Source: Hymenopellis radicata
Lineage: Eukaryota > Basidiomycota > Agaricomycetes > Agaricales > Physalacriaceae
Assembly: GCA_015501595.1 (NCBI GenBank)
Contig: JADNRX010000267.1
Span: forward strand, 1-64,000
DNA: 64,000 nucleotides
Direction of reading: 5' to 3'
Shown: positions 1 to 11,346 of the stretch, one piece after another
How the letters are laid out: every line of letters begins with the position of its first letter
Numbering within the stretch: the stretch's first letter is position 1
Translations under genes and position numbers: made by a program
The notes under the pieces: model-generated
Told to the model about the DNA's origin: nothing
Databases searched by the model: none
Seen by the model: only the letters and a program-made list of their open reading frames with translations

Positions 1-711
1 GAGGCGGTTGGGCTTCGCAAGCTCACGAGCAAGTCAAGGCAGACTTAGCGCAGTGCTTGACTGATGGGCAGCTACAGGTAATTCATTGGTTTAGGATTCA
101 TTCATTTTCGCACACCTCAATCCAATTGACAGGGCACTGTTAATTTGGCCAATCTCAACGAGACACCAGTCATATGGCGCGGCCTCACGCTACCCACCAA
201 TCAAATTCCACCTTCCGACCTGGCCCAGAAGATCTTATGGGAACTTTTCGAGGTCAATTTTCGCTACGACCTGCTCGTTCTCGACCGCGCTTGTTACGAC
301 CTCAAGCCCGAAGGTTTCGACGCTCCTCGTCCCGGCGATGAAGATGGTCAAGTTTTGCCCTACGACGAACTTGACGCATCATCATATGGAGATCGCCAAA
401 TGCGCGTCCTGGGTGCCATCCCCCACTTCAATAGCAGGATGGTTCCAGAGGACACCGACGACGGGCACAACGGTTTCGCCTCATCCGATATGATGGTGCG
501 ACGGGAGGCGTTTTGTGGCTTGTATCGGGTGATGCGGAGCTGGCGTCGTGTTCCAGCACTCTGGCAGGATACGATGTTAGCGGCAGAGCGGCTATTGCAT
601 AAATTCATCGCGACAGATCTTGCCATCGCCGAGGGTGGCCTAGCTTATCACTACGCGAACTGCTACCAAACTGTTATCGGACGCCCACCTCTCTTACCGC
701 ACGGACTTTAG
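1..711 (+). CDS. 3' end of an unrecognised protein gene (5' truncated by window edge)
   Basis: Two exons can be read. The first runs from the window edge to base 77. A 55-bp intron (78-132) begins GTAATT and ends TTGACAG. The second exon runs in frame from 133 to a TAG at 709-711. The joined product is about 218 residues and is open throughout, so the splice is well supported. The protein is rich in W, Y and R towards its C-terminus and has no motif I recognise: no membrane segment, no zinc site, no repeat. The N-terminus lies outside the window, so family assignment is unsafe. An alternative start at the TTG at 145 is unnecessary, because the frame stays open upstream through the splice. Confidence 0.6.
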
Positions 712-2171
712 ATAACAATGTACTTTTGTATCATAGTATCATACTCTCGGACGATTTGACTGCCCCCGCCACTTTTTCTTTTTGTATTTCAGTTGTAGTT
801 TTCAAACATTTTGTTTTTTTTGGAATGGATCTGCTTATGCGACTGGTTATCAATACTAGGGGCGCTAGTCTTTTAAGACCATCTGGCCTAGTGGTAAGGT
901 AGCTCATCCTGATGTTCAGTTTGGGCCTATGATTGTCGGAACTTCGTGGGTTCAATACTCACGGGGTTCATTTTGGTTCATGTTCGTGAAAATAAAAATT
1001 CTTGAGCAAGAATTCTCTTCGGATTCAACGGATTCAGATTGAGGCAGAACTGATTGCGGCGAACCCTGCCGCCCGGCGAACTCTCTGGCGAACCCTCAGG
1101 AGTCAGCGACCATTTACCAGGCCAGCCAAACAGTGTCATAAACACGGTGCTTCTTCCTCCTCACCACCGTCATTGACACGGATTCATGTATCGCCCAACC
1201 TTCCCGGCGCCGCCAACGATGTCGATGAGCAGGACTCCATAATATGTTGTCACTGGACCGATTTGGGGCATGACCTCCTCGGGCTTCTCGGACCCCTCTC
1301 GTTATAGGGACTACACCCCTACACCACTCGCATCACACACTCGACACCTTTTTCTACTTATATCATCTCGCCTGTACACTCTTATTTCTGTATTTAAGCT
1401 AAAATCTTGTACTACGATACCCATCGAATCAACGCCATCTACCTGGCAATACTTGTTCCTCCTCTTCTTCTCCGAGTCCTTGCCTAAGTCGGAAGGTCTG
1501 TCTTGACCGGCTTGACCTTCGGCACATCCCCCTAACCCACGTTCGCCAGAAATTCGCCGGAGGTTCGCCGCGAATTGGTTCGCCGCTTTGAGTTCTGCTC
1601 CGCCCTCAACGGATTATGGTACGGATATCCGTGCTCGCGATCCGTACTCACTTGAGGCTGACCGTGACCCGTACTGTGATCCGGATCGCACGGATCGGAT
1701 CGCAAAAAAGCGATCCGATCCGCGGATCGGGTAGAGGATCGGGTAGCGGATATCCGCCGATTTACCCGATCCGTGGCAGACTCTAACTTGAATGCTGTTG
1801 ACAGAAGTTGAGGTGGGCTGACTGTCATTGGGAGTCCCTACGGCTCTCGCTTTTCTTGCTTCGAGATATACCAAATAAAACATAATGGTATTGATTTGGA
1901 AATGAGACTGATAACTAATTCTACAAAGCCTCCAGTCCACGAACGATTCTAGTCTCGTCTGTCACCCATTTCGAAGCTTGTCATACTGGAAAGAGGCGAT
2001 AGATACGCGAAGTGTGCGCTGATACGAAGACCTGATCTATTGGTGTCCAAATGTACACTTCGTCCAATGATGCCGCGCCCTCCAGAGGCACCCTCGCGTC
2101 CTGAGAGACAGACTCAGATGCGTGGCGTTCTTCTACGTCTTGAAACTTGAAGCGTTACTTGCAGGCTGCAA
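712..2171. other. Intergenic DNA with a degenerate GGATC/CGGAT array
   Basis: I see no convincing gene here. Apart from the SINE-like head, the main structure is at about 1610-1785, where short motifs of the type CGGATCGG and GGATATCCG repeat and face each other in both orientations, interrupted by an AAAAAA run near 1696. Just upstream (1540-1590) is a run of TTCGCCG-type repeats. Both look like transposon-end or satellite debris. The short reading frames across this stretch lack splice-supported continuations. Confidence 0.4.
878..965 (+). repeat. tRNA-derived SINE-like head, copy 1
   Basis: A Pol III A-box-like core (TGGCCTAGTGG, 884-894) is followed about 65 bp later by a B-box-like core (GGTTCAATAC, 949-958). 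The spacing is too long for a plain tRNA and no closed acceptor stem forms, so this looks like a tRNA-derived SINE head rather than a tRNA gene. Similar cores recur at 55.82 and 55.96 kb with nearly the same A-to-B spacing. Confidence 0.4.
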
Positions 2172-2327
2172 TTAGTACCTGTTATCTCGAAGCACCTCGA
2201 AGTAAAGTTGTTCGTCCTGCTTGCTCACGAAAGCCGTCACGACCATCCCGACGGCGAGGAGGGCGGAGGCGGTAGATTTGCCGGCGGCGATGCCGCCAGT
2301 GAGACCGACGACTGGAGGGGTTACTAG
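2172..2327 (-). pseudogene. Fragment with a Walker A motif (kinase-like P-loop)
   Basis: On the minus strand a short open stretch encodes V-G-L-T-G-G-I-A-A-G-K-S-T, a Walker A loop in the form typical of dephospho-CoA kinase N-termini. About 30 residues follow before a TAA at 2172-2174. A full CoaE-type kinase has about 200 residues or more, and neither the upstream start nor the remaining domain is visible, so this is at best a fragment. Family assignment rests on the P-loop alone and could be wrong. Confidence 0.3.
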
Positions 2328-2863
2328 GAGGTGTTTTAAGGAGGAGGGAGGGGCGCTAGACTGGTAATCAAGTCTTTATATGTTGCAGTGACGAACGAGT
2401 AAATACTACTGTATATAAACGTGCCTTGCAAAGTTGCATGATTTCAAGTTGGTGAGAGGCCGGGGGCGGAGCAAGGCGCGCCGGTCTCAGCCGGGACGCG
2501 CCTGCGACCGCATGCGCGCGCCCAACTCGCTTCGTCTAAGAGCATTCAACACATCGCTGGGCCAGGCCTGCACGATAACGTTATTACTACCCCATCCAAG
2601 TGGCGATGATCTCACTCGAACGAAGACACGAGGTCAATGCACGAGCGCATTATGTACAATAAAAACGTGCACGTCCTGTGCACGTCCATTACGGTAGAAT
2701 GTTGCAGTATGCGGCGGCCGCCCGGCCGCCCCGGCACCGTTGGAGTTTTAAATACATTTCTCGCGTTCATCGTTAACAGTGTCGCAGATGCCCACATGTT
2801 ATGGACGACCCGGTTAGTGGTGGTCCGCCTCCCCGCCCATATCTGCTGACATCCGCATCGACA
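2328..2863. other. Intergenic, GC-rich, no gene recognised
   Basis: Upstream region of the GNAT gene. A GGCGGCCGCCCGGCCGCC palindromic tract lies near 2711-2730. An in-frame ATG at 2801 could extend the downstream protein by 21 residues, but the ATG at 2864 has the better context (ACAATGG). Confidence 0.35.
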
Positions 2864-4053
2864 ATGGCGCAGAGACCCACCACGACTGAAGTGTCCGACA
2901 GTGATTTCGTTGCTCAGATCTTAGCGATGCATAACGGGCCTGAGTATGAACCGCTGCCGCCGCCGCCGGCATCAGGTCCAGCGACTAGCGGCTTACGGCT
3001 CGTCGTGGTCACGGAAGCATCCTCCGACTCTGACTCTTATGGGAGACCCCGCACTCCGGTTGACGAGCAAGGAAGGGTGTATGATACGCACAGCGACAGG
3101 TTTGGCCTCAAGGTACTTAGCTCTTTCGCAATCCTCCAAAGCGTAAGTGCACCCGTATTTGATTACTCATACACCACATCTTCCAGGAGCTCAAGGTCGA
3201 GATCAAGACTGCGAAGAACGTAAAGTCGGATGGATGGATTTGCAGATCATATTTCGCAAACATATCCAAAACTACGACGGGAGCTTCTACTTCGTCTTGG
3301 AGGCACGCTCGAACGTGAGTGTCTTGTTCTTCTACCATCCTCGCCTGTGCGCATTACATGTTTCATCGTCTTAACTCAACAATTCGATCGATGGCCCGCA
3401 GGATCTCAAGGAGCTATGCTTCCTGTTCACTCCCGGCTCCCACCTCAAGCCAACGGTTGAACATGCCGGTAACAGGCGTGGACAGCTGAAGAATTCGCTG
3501 CGGACGAGGATATGGTGTTCTTGGAGACCCTTGTCATCGACAAGGCCTGGCGTGGACGCGGCGTCGGCACATGGGCGCTCGCGCAGCTTCTCGCGCTCAA
3601 CGAGCTGCGCGAGGCAAAGGCGCGCTACCTATGGGTCTGGCCCACCGTCTACCAACCGGCGTGGGGCATGAGCGAAGAGGAGTTCGAGCGAGAAAAGAAC
3701 CGCGTCATCCGGTTTTATAGAAAGGTGCGCTCCCCGCTTCCCTCACGCGGCACGCCCTTCGTGGCTGACTTATGCTTTCATGTGCGGCTGCTGATTTCTG
3801 TGTTCTGCAGGAAGGATTTCGCCGCGTCGGAACGTCGATATTTTTCTGCCTCGCGTTTGATACCCAGCACGTCTCCCGCGCGATACCGATGGACGAAGAC
3901 GCGCCATCTGTGTCGTTGCCATATAGGGAGAGGAAGGAACTCGAGAACGCGCTGCAAGCTGAGATAACTAAAGGCATAGTGTGGAGTAAGTGGTTCTGCG
4001 CCCCTTCATAAGCAAAGGATACTTGCTCACTCTATGGCGGTTCTGCAGTGTAG
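2864..4053 (+). CDS. GNAT-family N-acetyltransferase (frame breaks present)
   Basis: Likely acyl-CoA-dependent N-acetyltransferase with unknown acceptor. The core is clear at 3512-3860: L-E-T-L-V-I-D, then the acetyl-CoA loop R-G-R-G-V-G-T, then Y-L-W-V-W-P, then F-Y-R-K at a splice (intron about 3725-3810) followed by E-G-F-R-R-V-G. The last intron ends at 4048 and leaves a two-codon exon with stop TAG (4051-4053). The N-terminal half (from the ATG at 2864) is Pro/Ser-rich. Two places need attention: around 3215-3240 and 3468-3486 the frame must shift. Both coincide with GT..AG intervals of only 26 and 17 nt, too short for ordinary introns, so single-base indels are more likely. It lies head to tail with no operon-like partner and converges on epoxide hydrolase copy 1. 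Confidence 0.65.
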
Positions 4054-4231
4054 GATGGCACCTATCGCTTCGCCGTATATGCTGTGCGATTGCGAGATCA
4101 ATGGGCCGCGGAGGATCGCTTCACATGGACAGGCCTAGCGACACGAAAAACTTGTATAATCACAGGATGCACACAATCGACGCGAATCAATTTTTACCAT
4201 ACCAGCGTATGGAACCATCAAGCTTAAATCA

Positions 4232-5873
4232 TTACTGGGCTTGTGGCGACTCATATCCGGTTTTACCGGGAACAACAGAGAAAGCAGGACCACCTTTTCC
4301 AAACATCTTATGCAAGTCTTTTACCAACACATCTGGTGTCTCCCACGCAGCAAAGTGACCGCCTTTGGTATGAGATGTATTGCTGAAGATGAGGTTTCCG
4401 CTCGTCTTGTACCAGCTAGAGAGGCCGTTAGGATGAACGTCTGTCCTTCAAAGCCATCGGCGCTTACGAAAGGGGACGAATCTCAATTTCTGCGGGGAAG
4501 ACAGAAATGCCCATCGGAATAGAAGGCCGTTGGGCCTGAAGGTGTTGCCAGTCTCCGCTTTGATACGTCTCATAATAGATTCGAACAGAAGCCGTTGGAC
4601 CAGCCCTGGAAAACAAGTATATGGAAATCCAGGAGAGGACTAAAGCGTACTCAGTGGCGCGCAGCAGGAAAGTTCATATTGAATGACGGTACCTTCATCG
4701 TCGGTCCAAGGGTACTTGTCAGTCCAGGAGAGCAGCTTCTCGTAAATCCAACCGAGTAGGCCCACGGGCGAATCAGCCAATGAGTATCCTGAATATACGC
4801 TTAGAGCGACACGTTACTGAGTGTGTTGACATACCGAGAGTCTGAGGTTGGGTTCCTTGTTCAATGAAATAACCTCTTCCTTGCTTATCGAACAAGCTAA
4901 ACCTTTGTGCGCCTACTTTTTCAGCGGCGGTATAAGGCGTAACCAACCATTTGAGATATGAAACAGGACGAGTAACAGGCGGTGGGATCCCACTAACATA
5001 TTGTCGAGTCATTAGCCGGCATCACTATTGAAGGAAGAAGACTGGACCTACAGTGGCATATTAGTATGCCACGCTTTTACGTGCTTGCCACCATACTGAA
5101 GGGCCATCATGCGAGTGATCTACATCGTTGTTTCAGGACAAAGGTACAGGCTGAGTTGAGGACACTCACCAAGCTACCCCAGTCACCACCTTGTGTAACT
5201 GATTTATGATTACTGAGTCTAGCGTTGGAGAAGGTCTAGCATAATCATCTCACCGTACTCGTTATAGCCGAGTGCCAGCATCAGCTTGTGGCCAACCTGT
5301 TCAGGTGAGTTGATGACGTCTACATACATTTCGTGCAACATACCTCAGCATACTGCGCGATTCTGAAACCCTTTTTGGACGGCGCCTGCGAAAAGCCAAA
5401 TCCCGGGAGGCTCATAGCTACGACATGGAAACTAGGATGCTCGGGAGACACAGCCGTCAATAGCGGAAGGATTTTGCGAACTTCCAAGAAACTGCCGGGC
5501 CCTAGCGCGACGTCAATGAGCGCAGCAGGTAATGCGTAAGAGCCGACTTACAACCGTGCACGAACAGGAGTGGAATAGCGCCCACAGCCTGGCTTGTCTG
5601 ATGCACGTAATGAATGTTGAGCGTCTCGAAGCCGGCAACCTCAATATCTCGAGTAAACTGGGGAAGTTCAGCATTGAGAGCCGCTTCTTGAGCCCGCCAG
5701 TCGAAACCAGTTTTCCAGTAATCAACCAGACGGCGTATGTCTGCGAGCGGCGCGCCGTAGCTTGTCCCAGAGTCTTCAAGCTCATCAGGAAAGACGCAGA
5801 GGTCGAGCTTGCGGCGAAGGAGGTCAATTTTATCCTCAGAGACAGAGATTTTGAACGGTTGCTCAGTCGACAT
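4232..5873 (-). CDS. Epoxide hydrolase, copy 1 (alpha/beta hydrolase with EHN domain)
   Basis: Predicted to hydrolyse epoxides to vicinal diols, as used in xenobiotic or secondary metabolite turnover. The N-terminus (from the ATG at 5871-5873) is the EHN lid domain. The oxyanion-hole motif H-G-W-P-G-S is completed across an intron (TGG split at the splice), and the nucleophile motif G-G-D-W-G-S is also built across a splice. The proton-donor region and terminal His motif G-G-H-F-A-A-W-E are present, and TAA at 4232-4234 ends the protein. About eight short introns can be followed in frame, so this copy looks intact. It is the inverted partner of the gene at 29.9 kb: the first 123 residues differ at four positions. 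Neighbours are the GNAT gene (convergent) and an amidohydrolase upstream. Confidence 0.85.
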
Positions 5874-6099
5874 CGTGGAAGGCGTTACTTGGGGGTCTAA
5901 GTCGTGTCTATGATGTCCACGGCCGCTGAGTCAGTCCACAGCCACATAATCGAGGCCGTTGCATCTGTCTTAGCTAGAGCGCAGCAACCTCATCCAGGCT
6001 CATTACACTCTCTTGTCTTGTATACGTTAACGCGCCGCAGATGGAGCAGACAGCATGAGATCCGACGTGAGTGAGAGGCATGAGAAGGTGATTGAATGG

Positions 6100-7219
6100 A
6101 AGAGAAAGAGGACGAGGGCAATTAACGCGATCGGCAGCTGGCGATCGAGGCGGCCATGACGCGGACATTGCCGAGTTCAATTTGTCCTTTCTCCCCAATG
6201 TATTCGTCCGAGTAAAGGGCACATCGCTTCCGTACAGAAAGCGGTCACTCTTTACCCACCGCAACATGTGGTGGATTTGATTCGACATCGGGTTCCCTGA
6301 AAGATCGAAATAAAACTGCTTTGTGAACATCTCCTTTACGACGGGCGCTGTGAGCGCGTGCATAGGCCGTGTCTGGAAATGGCGCAATTCCGGCGACGAG
6401 GTCAAGAGCGCGCGGTCGAGCACGCTGGGCAGCGCGTTGCCGCAGTGCGGGACGATGAAGGTGACGTCCGGGTGCGCGGCGGCGGTGCCGCTAAGGAGGA
6501 TGTCCACAAAGGTGCGCGCACTATCGAAAAAGTATTCTATAGGATTCCGTGAGATCCGAGTGAGCGAACGCTCTGCGGGGGACACACCCATTATCCCGAT
6601 TATATAGATGTCGGAGAGCGGTATGCTGTCGCGCTTTCGCTGTGGCGTGAGGTCGCTGTGGTTGCACACCTGCGAGTTGCACGGAGTGGTGGGGTGCACG
6701 AAGACTGTCGCCTTACGCGCCTGAAGCTTCGCGTACACAGGGGAGCCGCGCATCCCCGAGGTACATGCCGTGGAAATTCGACATCAGGACAAATCCATCC
6801 GCATCCAGCTGGTCCAAAGCATAGTCGATTTCCCGCAAGGCGCCGTCGATGTCGGGCAAGGGAAGGGACGCGAAAAAAGCCGAACTTGATGGGAAATCTA
6901 CGCTTCAGGTCCGCTGCGAATTCGTTCACTTCGCGCGTTACTTCGCGCCCGAACGCGTCGTCCCCCGGGATCAGGTGAGTACCGGGTCCAGTGCAGCTGA
7001 GGATCGATTTTGACACGTTGTTCCTTTCCATGAAAGCGAGATGGTCCTCCGGGGTCCAATCCTATGGACGTTCCTTCAGCAGTCCATACGGAACACTTCA
7101 AAACATACCGGAGTGAAAGGGAGGCCGTCTGGTCCTGGAACGTGGCCAGACTTCTTCAACGCCTCGACATAGGCCGGAGTCAAATAGTGAGTGTGTACGT
7201 CAATCTTGTGGCCGGACAT
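6100..7219 (-). pseudogene. Amidohydrolase-2 / ACMSD-like metal hydrolase, frame-broken
   Basis: Member of the metal-dependent amidohydrolase-2 family (ACMSD and related decarboxylases). The ATG at 7217-7219 opens a protein beginning M-S-G-H-K-I-D-V-H-T-H, with the metal-binding HxH. An intron (about 7060-7110) follows, then a long domain with F-V-H-P-T-T-P-C and I-V-P-H-C-G, and the catalytic Asp region L-Y-G-S-D-V-P-F. Reading through needs three shifts: at an A-run at 6873-6878, at a G-run at 6740-6743 (both read as one base too many), and after G-S-D near 6220. The C-terminal end is therefore uncertain. It lies directly upstream of epoxide hydrolase copy 1 in the same orientation. The inverted copy of this region at 28.7-31.9 kb lacks it. 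Confidence 0.65.
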
Positions 7220-7281
7220 TTCCTAATAGTTTCCTGTTGTTGGAAGCTCACCTTTTTGTACCACCAGATGGCTTACAACTA

Positions 7282-7418
7282 CTTCTCACCCACATAATAT
7301 CGCTTACACGGCGGACACGCTACTGTCATTTGCGCTGTTGTGGAGCAAAGTTGGCTGACTGTTGCACGACAAAGCGCAAATGACGGTTGCGTGTCCGCCG
7401 TGTAGAGTGGGTGAGAAG
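7282..7418. mobile_element. MITE with long terminal inverted repeats
   Basis: The left arm starts CTTCTCACCCACATAAT. After a gap it continues ACACGGCGGACACGC and GTCATTTGCGCT. The right arm is the reverse complement of these pieces and ends GTGGGTGAGAAG. There is no coding capacity. Total length is about 137 bp, with an inner loop near 7340-7365. A second, partial copy follows at 7505-7588. Confidence 0.7.
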
Positions 7419-7504
7419 ATGCGGGCTATTTCTCTTTCGGTGACCCATATTTAATATGATATTTGACGCATAGTCAAGCACTCACCCACTCCTTCGGCCA
7501 GGAC

Positions 7505-7588
7505 AAAGCAAAGTTGGATGACTGTTGCACGACAAAGCGCAAATGACAGTTGCGTGTCCGCCGTGTAAGAGATTATGTGGGTGAGAAG
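7505..7588. mobile_element. Partial second copy of the MITE (right half)
   Basis: Repeats the inner loop and right arm of the element at 7282-7418 in direct orientation, including the flanking ATGCGGGCTATTTCTCT (7419-7435 and 7589-7605). Its right arm keeps the GATTATGTGGGTGAGAAG form that matches the left arm of copy 1 better than copy 1's own right arm does. Confidence 0.6.
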
Positions 7589-7839
7589 ATGCGGGCTATT
7601 TCTCTATTTGACGCGACAACGTCTACTTGCATCCAGAACATGGCACTGACGAAGAGGAAGACATGTCGCAGCCGGCAATGATCGAGCAGAAGCTCCTTTT
7701 GCACGACCCATCGTTCAGTGCGCAACATACGCACGCCTCGCTCACAAGTTGGAGCGAGATGTTGATGTGCGTAATTTTGCGAAATGGGTTGTTGTGACAC
7801 CAAAGCCCATTGCCGACCTCACACACCAAAGACATTGCG

Positions 7840-8560
7840 AACTGTTGCGCTTATCTGCCATTAGAAACATTGGATCTGACAAGGAACACAATACAGCTCC
7901 TGCTTGTCCTATCACTGCTCTCGCGTCGGACTTTCCCGCTCCCGCCACCGAATCCAACGAGTCCTCAGTTCTTTGTCAATCTGCGCGTTCAGCTACCTAC
8001 AGGCTGGCTCTCGGGACGTTCGTCTCTTGTCCTCCTTTGGTATGCCCACGGCGACCTGTGACTCGCCTTCTACAATGGCTCCGCAGCCTGACGTGTACAG
8101 GTTTCCTTTCGAATCTGGCCTTAGTATAAGGTTCAAGTGCTGTGAGATGTGCGCCGCATTTCTCCGAGACTGCTTCTCAATAGATTTGAAGGTACTCGAT
8201 ATTGAAACTTGCCCGAGATAGTGCGCCTGGATCTCATTGCATGCTCTCACTTTGGAAACATCATTTGTTCGTATTGAAAAGTATCAGCTTGAAGTAGAGC
8301 TTTTTCTTTTTGACAGATGGGGACATGCGGTAGCCTCTTCGATGAAGATCTTACCATGACCATCCAAGGGATTGCGCTTATTGACATCGTCGATCTCATC
8401 GTAGTACGTCTCATACCATGCTGCCCTAAATGAATGTGAGATTAGATTGTCGGGTCCTTTCAGTGGTCACCGCCTTCGTTGCGGGATGTTGCCTCTTGTT
8501 CCGATTATTCTTGGTTAGCAGCGAACGTGTAGGAGCCCCGCTTCATGTAGAGTACCAAGT
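7840..8560 (+). repeat. Duplicated block A (left copy), decayed coding remnant
   Basis: This stretch matches, in inverted orientation, the block at 28676-29520. Shared runs include GGTCACCGCCTTCGTTGCGG near 8465 and the CGTCGGACTT region near 7925. Both copies have broken reading frames, and neither gives a spliceable protein that I can recognise, so this is an old duplicated gene remnant or non-coding block. The two copies differ by many substitutions and small indels, unlike the epoxide hydrolase exons. Confidence 0.6.
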
Positions 8561-9000
8561 ATCATCGCAAACGCGCGTTGAAGCTCCGCCGTGCACATAA
8601 GATATTGCAGTCCCCTAGCAAGACGCGACCGACTTTTTTCAATGATCGAAATATTCATCGGTGACACCGAAGGAAGGTATTGTCCATGCGTTCAACGTTC
8701 ATGAACCAGCAAAAACCCTTATGCTGAGAGGTTATCTTGATAGTCTAGGAACAGTGTACACGGCGATGTACGCTGTGCAAATGGCTGTCCTGGGTTAGAA
8801 CGGAATTGAAAATTCAATAGACAGCAGAGGTGCGTGGATTGCACTTCATGGGTACAGTACGGCTTACTGGGAGCGGATCGCGTGAGGGTGTCGGTGGAGA
8901 CGCGGAAGACAATGCATGCCCGTGCACTGAATGGGGTCGGAAATGATATTAAACAAGAAGAATCTATAGAGTACTCGTGTCAAACACCGGTAGCAATGAA
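8561..9000. other. Intergenic, nothing recognised
   Basis: Downstream flank of the coiled-coil protein gene. No reading frame with splice support and no repeat that I can identify. Confidence 0.4.
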
Positions 9001-10128
9001 CTACTTTTGCCTTTTTGACAAGGTATCGACTTGCTTCCTGAGGCGCTCGTTCTCCACTTGCAGTTCCCGTATTGTGCGTTGGTCGCCTAGAACAAGTCAT
9101 AAATTAGTAACCCATTGAAAGACATGGACGGTGTCACGTACCCTTGGGCTGAGCAGCAGCCTGTTGCTCCTGTTGCTCCGACTGCTCCAGTCTCTCAACT
9201 TCCATCTGCTCCAGTCTCACAGCAATGGCATCAACGTGCTTCTCAGCAAACTCCCGCCACTCCTCCGGGTTCTCCGGCGGCTCGAGACCCAAGTCGCGCA
9301 TCACAGAGTCAATCATCTGGAATTGCTCCTGCATTTCCTCCATCTTTTCTTCCATAGTTTCCGAGACCTCGACAGCGTCCGCCTCTTGCGCCTCAGTGGT
9401 TGCCTCGGGGACAAAAGGCAAGTAACCATTCTTGCAAAGCTCTTCCCGGACAGAGTCGTCTCGGGCGATGATACGGTCGCACAGGCTACGGCCAAGTGGA
9501 TCTTCTCCAATGGGCCGGCCTTTTGTAAAACCGTCGGAACCAGGCGCGACTGCGTATAAGGCAGCGTCCCCAGAGGCCAGGTCCATGAGGTAGGACGCGT
9601 CGCCTACGCGGATAACGACGAGCTCGTCCTTGTAGGCCACGACGCCGACGTTGGGAGGGACGGGGCCGCCGGCGTCAAAGTAGGGTGAGAGGCCTGTCCA
9701 TGGCTTGACGCCGAAACGGAGGAAGAACATCAAGAGTTGGGGAAGCATGAGGTAAAAGGGGCTGGGCGCGAAGAGAGAGGGCATGTTTTCCCAGGTCTGC
9801 CAGTCATTGGACCAGCCTGGGGGCAGCGTTTTGGGCGCAAGACCAGGCCAATGGGTTTCTGCATGAGCCGCTATTTTTTCGATGACTTCTTGGGGTGCCG
9901 TGAAGTTCTCGTACTCCTCCTCGTCGTCCTCCTCCTCCTCCTCTTCTTGGTCCTTGTTGTCCTCCTCAACGGCCTCAACTGCCGACGGGCAAACACCGCG
10001 GGCGTCGGGGTATAATGTCTCTGGAAAGAAGAGGACACCACCGGCGCAAGAGTACGCGCCACAGGAAGCGCAACCCGCGGAAGAGTGCGGACTGCGAGGA
10101 CCGTTCGACGCGTGCAGAGGCGCAACAT
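9001..10128 (-). CDS. Predicted mitochondrial coiled-coil protein, unrecognised family
   Basis: The ATG at 10126-10128 gives an Arg-rich, acidic-free N-terminus (M-L-R-L-C-T-R-R-T-V) typical of a mitochondrial presequence. A poly-Glu/Asp stretch follows (9895-9960), then a W-rich segment, a hydrophobic stretch (F-Y-L-M-L-P-Q-L-L-M-F-F) near 9730 and a long C-terminal coiled coil rich in E, Q and M. The last intron (about 9065-9130) leads to a leucine-zipper-like tail ending TAG at 9001-9003. The presequence and the acidic part are in different frames. One base near 9975-9985 must be added or lost, or a small intron exists there. Mitochondrial location is inferred from composition only. Confidence 0.6.
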
Positions 10129-10230
10129 GACAGCAGTGGTCAAGTATTTAAAAAAATTTGACACGTGCCCGCCTGAAATCTAATCTCGTCGCGCTTACGT
10201 CATCGGTCAACCTGCATCCGCACGTCCAGC

Positions 10231-11346
10231 ATGCCGAGCGACCTCGACAGGTGCGCGTTGACCCTCAACTTACGCTATTCTGCCTTACACGAATAACAAG
10301 ACAAATAGAGCTCCTCCAGACCTGCACGCCCCTCCCAGAAGCCGACGTCAAAGCGCTCTGTATAAAAAGCCAGGGAAATACTCATCGAAGAGGGCAACGT
10401 CCAATGCATCGACGCGCCCGTGACCGTCTGCGGCGACATCCACGGCCAATTCTGGGATCTGCTCCAGCTGTTCGAGGTCGCAGGCCAGTGTCCCGAGCGG
10501 AGCTACCTCTTCATGGGCGACTTTGTCGACCGCGGATACTTTAGCGTAGAGACTTTCCTGCTCCTTCTCGCGATCAAGGTCCGCTGGCCGGATCGCGTAT
10601 GTCTCATACGCGGCAACCACGAGAGCCGACAAATTACCCAGGTGTATGGCTTTTATGACGAGTGTACGAGGAAATATGGGTCTCCTGCTGTCTGGAGATA
10701 TTGCACCGATGTCTTTGACTATCTCTCTCTCGCAGCGATTATCGATGGCCGCGTGTTTTGTGTCCACGGCGGTCTGAGTCCTGCCCTCTCCGGTGTGGAT
10801 ATGATACGCTCGTTGGAGAGACGCATTGAAGTCCCACATGAAGGCGCAATGTGCGATCTCTTATGGAGTGACCCAGATGGTTCGCTTCGTCCGTTACTCT
10901 ACCTGTTCTCGAGCTCATTCGTTTCAGAGATAACTGGTTGGGGTCTATCCCCGCGTGGTGCCGGATTTCTGTTCGGCGCAGATCCAACAAAGTCCTTCCT
11001 GCGTCACAATAATCTCGACCTAATAGCCCGAGCGCACCAGCTTGCCATGGAGGGCTACAAAATGATGTTTGAGAGACAGATCGTAACAGTTTGGAGTGCG
11101 CCGAATTATTGCTATCGGTAGGCCCAACTCCTTACCTCTTTGACGGCTCCGTGCTAAGATAGCTACGCAGATGCGGCAATGTGGCGGCGGTCCTTGAACT
11201 AGATGAACATTTAGGTCAGGAATACAAAGTGTTTGGCTGCGCGCCAATGGTATGTGCCAAGTCACCCTCTGTTCTCCTCGCTAATCATCTCACAGGATGT
11301 ACGATCTATACCTGCGAAAAGACCACCAGCCGAGTATTTCTTATAG
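10231..11346 (+). CDS. PP2A-like serine/threonine protein phosphatase catalytic subunit (PPG1/PP4 type)
   Basis: Metallophosphatase removing phosphate from Ser/Thr. All signature motifs are present: G-D-I-H-G-Q (10430), G-D-F-V-D-R-G (10517), R-G-N-H-E-S-R (10612), the V-H-G-G-L-S-P loop and S-A-P-N-Y-C-Y. The C-terminus is Y-F-L, the tail that is carboxymethylated in PP2A-like enzymes. Five exons: the start exon is seven codons (ATG 10231) and the introns lie at about 10252-10300, 10880-10927, 11117-11169 and 11250-11295. The extra sequence before G-W-G in the long open frame is the 48-bp intron. One A too many in the run at 10364-10368 breaks the frame in exon 2. Because the rest is perfectly conserved, a base-call error is likely. 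PPG1 and PP4 cannot be told apart by eye. Confidence 0.88.
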
